The notes under the pieces are model-generated. The model was not told the DNA's origin, searched no databases, and saw only the letters and a list, made by a program, of their open reading frames with translations. From the NCBI GenBank assembly GCA_934095805.1, contig CAKOKV010000059.1, positions 1 to 6,373 on the forward strand: a stretch of 6,373 bases of DNA, read 5' to 3'. This stretch comes from an uncultured Bacilli bacterium (GTDB lineage: Bacteria; Bacillota_I; Bacilli_A; RF39; UBA660). Both the position numbers and the translations under genes were made by a program. Below are positions 1-5,370 of the stretch, piece by piece; positions within the stretch are counted from its first letter, which is position 1, and each line of letters opens with the position of its first letter.

Positions 1-627
1 GTATTTGATAAACCTCTTAGTACTAAAGAAGAAAATGAATGTATTGAAAAATTACTTGAAGGGGACAAAGATGCTAGAAACAAACTTATTGAACATAATT
101 TAAGACTAGTTGCTCATATAGTTAAAAAATATGAAACAAAGGGAGTTTCTGCTGATGATCTAATTAGTATAGGTACGATTGGTCTTATTAAAGGTATTGA
201 CTCTTATAGTGCTAATAAGGGTGTTAAACTTACTACTTATGCTGCTAAATGTGCTGAGAATGAAATACTCATGTATTTTAGAAGTAACAAAAAATATAAT
301 ACTAATATTAGTTTAAATGATGTTATTGCTCATGATAAAGATGGAGGAGATATAACATTAATGGATGTACTTGAAGAACATACTGAAAGTATAGAAACTA
401 CTATAGAATTTAAAGATAATATTAGGAATTTATCTAAATATTTAAATGTACTTAATAAAAGAGAACTTGAGATAATTAAGATGAGGTATGGGCTTTTAAA
501 TGAAGAAGAAAAAACACAGAAAGAAATTGCTAAAAAACTTAGAATTTCAAGAAGTTATGTTTCTAGAATAGAAAAAAGAGCATTAATTAAAATGCTCAGA
601 GAATTTATTAAAAATAATAAAATTTAA
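1..627 (+). CDS. sigK: RNA polymerase sporulation sigma factor SigK (5' end cut by window edge)
   Basis: This is a sigma-70 family factor that directs RNA polymerase to late mother-cell sporulation promoters in endospore formers. The frame is open from base 1 to TAA at 625-627, giving 208 visible residues; the start and any N-terminal pro-sequence lie outside the window. Region 2 (about residues 27-97) has the strings LIEHNLRLVAHIVKKY, DLISIGTIGLIKGI and KLTTYAA, ending in ENEILMYFRSNKK. Region 4 (about residues 150-200) has a helix-turn-helix, TQKEIAKKLRISRSYVSRIE. These match Bacillus SigK more closely than SigE or SigF as I recall them. In B. subtilis the skin prophage interrupts sigK; the visible coding sequence here is unbroken. 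The gene converges with the pilin-like gene (stop codons two bases apart), and I see no + strand terminator after it. An ATG at 271 is internal to region 2 and is not the start. Whether the organism sporulates is an inference; a SigK-like factor alone does not prove it. Confidence 0.9.
   Translation, partial: VFDKPLSTKEENECIEKLLEGDKDARNKLIEHNLRLVAHIVKKYETKGVSADDLISIGTIGLIKGIDSYSANKGVKLTTYAAKCAENEILMYFRSNKKYNTNISLNDVIAHDKDGGDITLMDVLEEHTESIETTIEFKDNIRNLSKYLNVLNKRELEIIKMRYGLLNEEEKTQKEIAKKLRISRSYVSRIEKRALIKMLREFIKNNKI
572..597 (-). terminator. Intrinsic terminator of the pilin-like gene, inside sigK
   Basis: Read on the - strand there is a perfect 7-bp stem, GAGCATT/AATGCTC (positions 591-597 and 578-584), with a 6-base loop and an immediate run of six T (572-577). 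It lies about 33 bases past the stop of the pilin-like gene and is the only GC-richer hairpin with a T-tract in that area. It falls inside sigK codons for the region-4 end (KRALIKML), so the - strand transcript probably ends antisense to sigK. On the + strand the T-tract would be on the wrong side, so it should not stop sigK transcription. Confidence 0.65.
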
Positions 628-629
628 TA

Positions 630-1109
630 TTATCCAACTATACAAGATACATCCCATTTAAATAGTTTTCCTAATGTTTCAAGTAACCATCCAAATAATA
701 CACAGAATACTAAAACTATTGCCATTGTTATACATGTTTTAATTGCTTTATTAAGTGCTTCTGCATCTTTTGACATAACAGCTGGTATTAGTTTCATCAT
801 AGCATTAACAATTGCAATAATTGCTCCTGCTATTCTTACCCACTTTATAGCTTCTTTTACTAAAGCAGAAAAAGTTTCTCCTAATACTTTAGTACAAGTA
901 TCACCTTTTGGTCCAAATGGATTTGACTCTCCTGCAAAAGGTGGAGCTGATGCAATTAACACTTTCGAATTTAACATTGACATCTTTTCATTACTAATTA
1001 TTGATATATTTTGTAATTTATTACTTATTATTTCATTATTTATAGTTTTAGCTGATACACTAAATATGCCTATAAAAAATAAAAATGTAATTACTAATAA
1101 CTTTTTCAT
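630..1109 (-). CDS. Small secreted two-helix membrane protein, VirB2/TrbC pilin-like (tentative)
   Basis: The product has 159 residues from ATG at 1107-1109. This start is chosen because it opens a clear signal peptide (MKKLL, hydrophobic core, cleavage likely after VSA at 20) and has an AGGTGAT ribosome binding site just upstream. An in-frame ATG at 1181 would add 24 residues, hide the signal peptide and read through the ileS terminator. The mature part has a polar region (21-88), membrane helix 1 (about 90-112), a short charged loop SKDAEALNKAIK (113-124) and membrane helix 2 (about 125-147), then a short tail. Signal peptide, two helices and a short charged loop is the architecture of type IV secretion pilins (VirB2/TrbC and related Gram-positive T4SS pilin families). 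The call rests on architecture and loop style, not on a diagnostic motif. Cys72 and Cys156 would both lie outside the cell and could form a disulfide; Cys126 and Cys136 are in helix 2. No conjugation genes are visible nearby. It could instead be an unrelated small membrane protein or a holin-like protein. Confidence 0.5.
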   Translation of the reverse strand: MKKLLVITFLFFIGIFSVSAKTINNEIISNKLQNISIISNEKMSMLNSKVLIASAPPFAGESNPFGPKGDTCTKVLGETFSALVKEAIKWVRIAGAIIAIVNAMMKLIPAVMSKDAEALNKAIKTCITMAIVLVFCVLFGWLLETLGKLFKWDVSCIVG

Positions 1110-1112
1110 TAA

Positions 1113-1119
1113 ATCACCT
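1113..1119 (-). promoter_or_regulatory. Ribosome binding site of the pilin-like gene
   Basis: AGGTGAT, a seven-base match to the complement of the 16S 3' end, ends three bases before the ATG at 1109. Its position decides the start codon, because nothing comparable precedes the longer in-frame ATG at 1181. Confidence 0.7.
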
Positions 1120-1128
1120 ACTGTATTA

Positions 1129-1157
1129 AGTATATAATAAGTTTTAAAAATAGACAA
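1129..1157 (-). promoter_or_regulatory. Predicted sigma-A promoter for the pilin-like gene
   Basis: On the - strand, TTGTCT (1152-1157) and TATACT (1129-1134) are separated by exactly 17 bases. Transcription would start near 1122, leaving a leader of only about 13 bases that still contains the ribosome binding site. The -35 box overlaps the descending arm of the ileS terminator hairpin, so the two signals share sequence. The promoter is predicted from sequence only. AT-rich DNA yields such matches by chance, but the spacing and position are good. Confidence 0.5.
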
Positions 1158-1193
1158 GTAAAAATGGTTCAAAAGAACCATTATTTTACTTGT
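1146..1193 (-). terminator. Intrinsic terminator of ileS, includes its stop codon
   Basis: On the - strand a long hairpin forms between 1175-1193 and 1154-1170, with an AAAA/TTTT loop at 1171-1174. The pairs are ACTTGT/ACAAGT at the base, an A/T section with a two-base bulge, and TGGTTC/GAACCA at the top. A run of five T (1146-1150) follows after three bases. The ascending arm contains the last ileS codons and its TAA (1181-1183). The inner 8-bp stem (1163-1170 with 1175-1182) is itself followed by TTT, so termination could also occur earlier. Confidence 0.7.
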
Positions 1194-4100
1194 TTTATTG
1201 ATACAGTCATACTATAATCATTTATTTTGAATTCAGTTTCTGCTTTATCACTTTGTTCTAATGTAAGGGCAAGTACTTCATCCATAATATAATCTCTATA
1301 TTCATCTATAGCATCTACTATCTCTTTTTGACCATTATAAATCATATCTATTCTATCTGATATATCAAATCCACTTGTTTTTCTTAGATTTTGTACTTTA
1401 GATACAATTTCTCTTGCTATACCTTCATTAATTAGTTTTTGATCAAGTGTAGTATTTATAATAACAGTTTTATGATTTAACATTACTGCTTTATATCCAT
1501 CTTTTCCATTAATAGTTTTTAATACATAAGATGAATCAATATTATACTCATTTCCATTTAAATTAATAGTTAAATTTCCATTTTCTAATGTTTCACTATC
1601 TTCTTTACTAATATTATTTAAATATTCAGTAAATGCTTTAATATTACTTCCTAATACTTGACCTACTACTTTAAAGTTTGGTTTATATGAAACACTTATA
1701 TAATTAGATAAATCATCAGTCCAATTTATTTCTTTAACATTAAGTTCTTCTTTAAATAGATTTTCAAATTCACCAGCTAAAGATTTATATTTTTCTTCGA
1801 ATATTACTTCTTTAATAGGTTGACGAACTTTAATTTTAGCTTCTTCACGAATATTTCTAGTATAACTTATTAATTCGATTACTAAATCCATTTTTTCTTC
1901 TAACTTTTCATCAATTAATGATTCATCACATACTGGATAATCAGCTAAATGAACACTTTCTTCACCGGTAAGTTTTTGATAAATTTCTTCACTTAAGAAT
2001 GGACTTATTGGAGCTATTAATTTACATAAACCAACTAATACATCATAAGTAGTTTTATAAACAGCTTTTTTAGAATCAGTAAGTTCACTTTCCCAGAATC
2101 TTCTTCTATTTCTTCTGATATACCAGTTACTTAAATCATCACAAACGAAGTCTTGAATTAGATGTACTGTTTTATTTAAATCATATTTATCCATGTTAAG
2201 AGTAACATTTTTAACTAAATTATTGTATTTAGATAGTAACCAATAATCTATTTGATCTAACTTATCATAGCTAATATCAAAATCTTTAAGACTTAATTTA
2301 TCAGCATTAGCATACATTTCAAAGAATGTATATGTATTTTTAAGTGTACTAAATAATTTAGAATTTGCTTCTTTAACACCATCTTCATCAAATTTAAGTG
2401 GAGTCCATACTGGTGAAGCATAAGCTATATACCATCTGATTGGATCAGCACCATATTTATGAATTAATGAGAATGGTTCAATTGAATTACCCTTTGATTT
2501 ATGCATTTTTTGACCATTTTTATCAAGTAGTAATTCATTTACTAGTACATTTTTATATGGACTTTTACCTGTTAAGAATACACTTATTACAAGTAATGAA
2601 TAGAACCAACCTCTTGTTTGATCAATTCCTTCTGATATAAAGTCTGCTGGAAATTGGCTTTCCCATAATTCTTTATTTTCAAATGGATAGTGATATTGAG
2701 CAAATGGCATTGAACCACTATCAAACCAACAATCTATTACTTCTTCACATCTAGTCATTTCTTTTCCACAATGTGGACACTTAATATGAATATTATCTAC
2801 ATATGGTCTATGTAAGTCTATTGTTTTAGGATCAACAGTTTCAATTGCTTTTTCTGCTAACTCATCTCTACTTCCGATCATTTCCATATGGCCACATTCA
2901 CATCTCCATAATGGTAGTGGTGTTCCCCAATATCTATTTCTTGAAATAGCCCAATCATTTAGATTTTCTAACCAATTGCCGAATCTTTTTTCACCAACAA
3001 ATGTTGGAAACCAATTAACTGTTTTATTAGCTTCAACTATTTTATCTTTAATTTTAGTTATTTCTAAATAATAACTTGGTCTTGAATAATATAGTAATGG
3101 GTGATGACATCTCCAACAATGAGGATAATCATGTTCCATTTTTATCTTTTTAAATAATTTATCATTTTCTTTTAACCATTTAATAACTACTTCATCAACT
3201 TCAAATACATTTTGTCCTTTCCATGGACCTTCTGTATATTTTCCATCTTCTCCAACTGGATTTACATATGTAATTTTATATTTTTTACATACATTAGCAT
3301 CATCTTGTCCATAAGCAGGAGCAATATGTACTACACCAGTACCATCTTCAGTAGTTACATAATTATCGCATAATACCATGAATGCTTTGCCTTTAACATC
3401 AATAAATGGCATTAATTGTTCATATTCAGTATATTCTAAATCCTTACCTTTATACTTTTCTAAAACTGTGTAGTCTTCACCAATTACTGATGGAGCTAGT
3501 TTTTCAGCTAAGATAAATTTGTATCCTTTGCTCTCTACTGTTACATAATCTTCATCTGGATTTACACAAAGTGCTAAATTAGCAATTAGTGTCCATGGAG
3601 TTGTTGTCCATACTAAGAAATATTCATCACTATCTTTTTTCTTAAATGGAACTATTACAGTATTAGCAGTAACACTTTCATATCCTTGAGCAACTTCATG
3701 TGAAGCTAATCCTGTTCCACATCTAGGACACCAAGGTACAATTTTAACTCCTTCGTAGAACAATCCTTCATCAAAAAATTTCTTTAAGATATACCATTCT
3801 GTTTCAATATAACTATTATCATATGTAATATATGGATTTTCTAAATCAATTAATTGTCCCATTTCATCAGTTAATCTATTAAATGCATCTACATTAGTCC
3901 ATACTGATTCTTTACATTTTTCATTAAATTTTTCAATTCCGTACTTTTCTATATCCTTTTTACCATCAAAGTGTAATTCTTTTTCTACTTGTACTTCTAC
4001 TGGTAAACCATGAGTATCCCAACCTATTTTTCTAATTACTCTGTTGCCTTTCATAGTTTGATACTTACAAAAAGTATCTTTAAGAAACTTAGCAATCATA

Positions 4101-4276
4101 TGATGAAGTCCTGGGTTTCCATTAGCTGTAGCTGGTCCATCATAGAATACATAGTTAGAATTTTTACTTCTTTGTTCTATTGATTTATTTAGAATATTAT
4201 CATTTTTCCAAAAATCAATAAGTATTTTTTCATTCTCTTCCACTGGTTTGTTTCTTAGACTTTCAAATTCTTTCAT
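1181..4276 (-). CDS. ileS: Isoleucyl-tRNA synthetase, type 2 (IleRS2), with GLHH in place of HIGH
   Basis: This cytoplasmic class I aminoacyl-tRNA synthetase charges tRNA-Ile with isoleucine. It has 1031 residues, the usual length for the type-2 (eukaryote/Thermus-like) branch. The start at 4274-4276 follows AGGAGG; a longer frame back to 4339 would run into the T-box. In order: GPATANG then GLHH at 56-59 where most family members have HIGH; the CP1 editing domain with WTTTPWTL (223-230) and GTGVVHIAPAYGQDD (312-326); DWAISRNRYWGTPLPLW (441-457); GWFYS (556-560); the second signature KMHKS (590-594); and the anticodon-binding region around NWYIRRNRRRFW (717-728). Cysteine pairs at 183/186, 387/390, 459/461 and 500/503 fit the two zinc sites known from Thermus IleRS. 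The C-terminal ~250 residues are the type-2 tail without the C-terminal zinc finger of E. coli-type IleRS. No frameshift or lost key residue is seen, and the editing site looks intact. It is a single-gene unit with its own promoter, T-box and terminator. Confidence 0.97.
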   Translation of the reverse strand: MKEFESLRNKPVEENEKILIDFWKNDNILNKSIEQRSKNSNYVFYDGPATANGNPGLHHMIAKFLKDTFCKYQTMKGNRVIRKIGWDTHGLPVEVQVEKELHFDGKKDIEKYGIEKFNEKCKESVWTNVDAFNRLTDEMGQLIDLENPYITYDNSYIETEWYILKKFFDEGLFYEGVKIVPWCPRCGTGLASHEVAQGYESVTANTVIVPFKKKDSDEYFLVWTTTPWTLIANLALCVNPDEDYVTVESKGYKFILAEKLAPSVIGEDYTVLEKYKGKDLEYTEYEQLMPFIDVKGKAFMVLCDNYVTTEDGTGVVHIAPAYGQDDANVCKKYKITYVNPVGEDGKYTEGPWKGQNVFEVDEVVIKWLKENDKLFKKIKMEHDYPHCWRCHHPLLYYSRPSYYLEITKIKDKIVEANKTVNWFPTFVGEKRFGNWLENLNDWAISRNRYWGTPLPLWRCECGHMEMIGSRDELAEKAIETVDPKTIDLHRPYVDNIHIKCPHCGKEMTRCEEVIDCWFDSGSMPFAQYHYPFENKELWESQFPADFISEGIDQTRGWFYSLLVISVFLTGKSPYKNVLVNELLLDKNGQKMHKSKGNSIEPFSLIHKYGADPIRWYIAYASPVWTPLKFDEDGVKEANSKLFSTLKNTYTFFEMYANADKLSLKDFDISYDKLDQIDYWLLSKYNNLVKNVTLNMDKYDLNKTVHLIQDFVCDDLSNWYIRRNRRRFWESELTDSKKAVYKTTYDVLVGLCKLIAPISPFLSEEIYQKLTGEESVHLADYPVCDESLIDEKLEEKMDLVIELISYTRNIREEAKIKVRQPIKEVIFEEKYKSLAGEFENLFKEELNVKEINWTDDLSNYISVSYKPNFKVVGQVLGSNIKAFTEYLNNISKEDSETLENGNLTINLNGNEYNIDSSYVLKTINGKDGYKAVMLNHKTVIINTTLDQKLINEGIAREIVSKVQNLRKTSGFDISDRIDMIYNGQKEIVDAIDEYRDYIMDEVLALTLEQSDKAETEFKINDYSMTVSIKQVK

Positions 4277-4281
4277 ATTTT

Positions 4282-4287
4282 CCTCCT
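4282..4287 (-). promoter_or_regulatory. Ribosome binding site of ileS
   Basis: AGGAGG lies five bases before the ATG at 4276 and just after the T-box terminator T-run. It fixes the ileS start and shows that the open frame extending to 4339 is untranslated leader. Confidence 0.85.
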
Positions 4288-4297
4288 TTTTATAAAT

Positions 4298-4345
4298 AAA
4301 AAAGAGATAGTACAAGGAGTCTAAAATAGACGGTACCATCCCTTT
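4298..4345 (-). terminator. Regulated terminator of the ileS T-box
   Basis: The arms 4333-4345 and 4301-4313 form a 13-bp stem with two G-U pairs, followed by a six-T run (4298-4303) that overlaps the end of the 3' arm. The 5' arm includes most of the T-box core (TGGTAC), so the terminator and the antiterminator cannot form together. Confidence 0.88.
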
Positions 4346-4490
4346 ATTTACTTTATTATTTTAACGCAATTATGCGTATCTATCTTATCCATAGATAACA
4401 TCAGAAGTGATCCATATATAATATTGTTACTAGTTTCCACCAAACACTAGCTCTCTATCAACTTTAATTATATATCGTCTTCATCCCTTG
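4298..4490 (-). ncRNA. T-box riboswitch, Ile specifier (ATC), controlling ileS
   Basis: This leader element senses uncharged tRNA-Ile and lets transcription continue into ileS when charging is low. Stem I: its base pairs GAAG (4479-4482) with CTTC (4404-4407). The specifier bulge holds GG-ATC-A with ATC at 4409-4411, an isoleucine codon matching the downstream gene. Above it is an AT-rich helix, then the conserved AGAGAG segment (4451-4456) and a distal hairpin closed by CTAG/CTAG around GGTGG. A shorter hairpin (4377-4397, TATCTAT/ATAGATA) and a possible ACGCA/TGCGT hairpin follow. The T-box core TGGTACC is at 4332-4338. Antiterminator: AAGGG (4340-4344) pairs with TCCTT (4314-4318), and GTCTA (4327-4331) with TAGAC (4319-4323), leaving the TGGTACC bulge free for the tRNA CCA end. 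The competing terminator is listed separately. The region between stem I and the antiterminator is short (about 58 bases), so the full stem II and IIA/B set seems reduced or absent. Confidence 0.93.
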
Positions 4491-4504
4491 TTTTGAATAC
4501 ATAC

Positions 4505-4533
4505 ATTATAACACTATGTTTTTTTATTGTAAA
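4505..4533 (-). promoter_or_regulatory. Sigma-A promoter of ileS
   Basis: On the - strand, TTTACA (4528-4533) is 17 bases from a perfect TATAAT (4505-4510). A TGT directly before the -10 box makes it an extended -10. The predicted start is near 4498, just upstream of T-box stem I, giving a leader of about 220 bases. It lies between the pilD terminator and the T-box, as expected for an independent ileS unit. Confidence 0.82.
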
Positions 4534-4572
4534 GACTAATTTTTATTGTAAAAACTTAATATTTTTATTCAA

Positions 4573-4597
4573 TTAAAAAGCACTATTTCTAGTGCTT
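4573..4597 (-). terminator. Intrinsic terminator of the pilC-pilD operon
   Basis: On the - strand, AAGCACTA/TAGTGCTT (4590-4597 and 4578-4585) forms a perfect 8-bp stem closed by a GAAA tetraloop, and is followed by further T residues. The stem starts within the prepilin peptidase stop codon (4596-4598). It separates the pilus operon from the ileS promoter, 40 bases downstream. Confidence 0.83.
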
Positions 4598-5357
4598 ATA
4601 AATATGCTTGTAAGAACGGTGTAATTATATCGCTAAAATATAGTATTATAAGTGCTCCTATAAGAAGAAATGGTCCAAATGGAATTATTCCTTCTTTGTT
4701 CTTTTTACTTACTATTAATGAAAATATAAGTCCTGTTACAGAAGCTATAAATAATGAAACAACACTATTCATAATTCCTATTGATAATCCTACAATTCCC
4801 ATTAATTTTATATCACCATCACCAAGTGATTCTTTTTTAAATAATGCATTTCCAAGTAATTTTATTAAATACATTAATATAAATATGATAGCACTTGCTA
4901 TTATATGTTTAAATACAATATCAGTACTTTCAAAACATAATAATGTTATTACAATACCAATTCCTGAAAGTACAAGTACTCTATCTGATATATAGAAATA
5001 TAAGAAGTCACTTACTATTGTTACCATTAATGCACAAGTAAGTATTGTACTTATAAAGAAATTCATTGTAAAGCTAAATGTTACATAGTTACATAAGAAT
5101 AATAATGCACATGCTATTTCAACAAATGGATAAATAAAATTTATTGGTTTCTTACAATATGCACATTTACCACCAAGAGCTATGTAAGATATTATTGGTA
5201 TATTCATATACCATTTTAGTGGTTTTCCACAGTCATTACAGAAGCTACTTGGATAGGTAGTTTTTATTTTGTTTGGTATTCTATAGCCCATACATCCTAA
5301 AAAACTACCCATTATTGCTCCTACTATTGTAACATAAATCATTGTAAATATTTCCAT
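4596..5357 (-). CDS. pilD: Type IV prepilin peptidase (PilD/ComC family, A24 aspartic peptidase)
   Basis: This integral membrane enzyme cleaves the leader peptides of type IV prepilins or competence pseudopilins on the cytoplasmic side, and in many members also N-methylates the new N-terminus. It has 253 residues, normal for the family. An N-terminal membrane helix (about 7-25, with GSFLG) leads into the cytoplasmic cysteine domain with CNDC (40-43) and CAYC (65-68), a probable zinc site. About six further hydrophobic segments follow. The catalytic aspartates are predicted as Asp117 (in VSDFLYFYISD) and Asp182 (in LGDGDIKL, the GxGDxK motif). FGPFL (227-231) is the usual C-terminal motif. The common IPD after the first aspartate is ISD here. 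The ATG at 5355-5357 follows a GGGGTGA ribosome binding site and lies 13 bases after the pilC-like stop, so the pair is probably co-transcribed and translationally linked. In Bacillota this gene is called comC when it serves DNA uptake; the context cannot separate pilus from competence use. Confidence 0.94.
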   Translation of the reverse strand: MEIFTMIYVTIVGAIMGSFLGCMGYRIPNKIKTTYPSSFCNDCGKPLKWYMNIPIISYIALGGKCAYCKKPINFIYPFVEIACALLFLCNYVTFSFTMNFFISTILTCALMVTIVSDFLYFYISDRVLVLSGIGIVITLLCFESTDIVFKHIIASAIIFILMYLIKLLGNALFKKESLGDGDIKLMGIVGLSIGIMNSVVSLFIASVTGLIFSLIVSKKNKEGIIPFGPFLLIGALIILYFSDIITPFLQAYL

Positions 5358-5361
5358 ACCT

Positions 5362-5368
5362 TCACCCC
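5362..5368 (-). promoter_or_regulatory. Ribosome binding site of the prepilin peptidase
   Basis: GGGGTGA ends four bases before the ATG at 5357 and just after the TAG of the upstream pilC-like gene (5371-5373). It supports this ATG over the in-frame one five codons later, which has no such site. Confidence 0.65.
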
Positions 5369-5370
5369 AA

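Noticed and set aside
271..627. Short sigma-factor fragment starting at ATG 271 as a separate or degraded gene
   Set aside because: The same frame is open to base 1 and encodes the rest of conserved region 2, so the gene is cut by the window edge and not truncated.
628..1000. Search for a + strand terminator after sigK
   Set aside because: No GC-containing stem followed by a T-run was found; short palindromes such as TTTGGTCCAAA have no room for a loop.
1110..1181. N-terminal extension of the pilin-like protein from ATG at 1181
   Set aside because: It would translate through the ileS terminator, lacks a ribosome binding site and would bury an otherwise clean signal peptide.
2440..2640. 66-codon open frame on the + strand
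   Set aside because: It lies wholly inside ileS on the opposite strand, shows no ribosome binding site or family motif, and its sequence reads as the antisense of conserved synthetase codons.
4277..4339. N-terminal extension of IleRS from ATG at 4339
   Set aside because: That ATG falls inside the T-box core and terminator arm; the real start has AGGAGG five bases upstream and begins with a normal family N-terminus.
4521..4550. Direct repeat of ACAATAAAA upstream of the ileS promoter
   Set aside because: Two copies of a short AT-rich word are expected by chance at this composition; there is no further copy or symmetry to suggest an operator.
4696..4995. 99-codon open frame on the + strand
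   Set aside because: It lies inside the prepilin peptidase, opposite the GxGD region. The low-complexity Ile/Asn/Ser/Pro composition is typical of an antisense shadow in AT-rich DNA.
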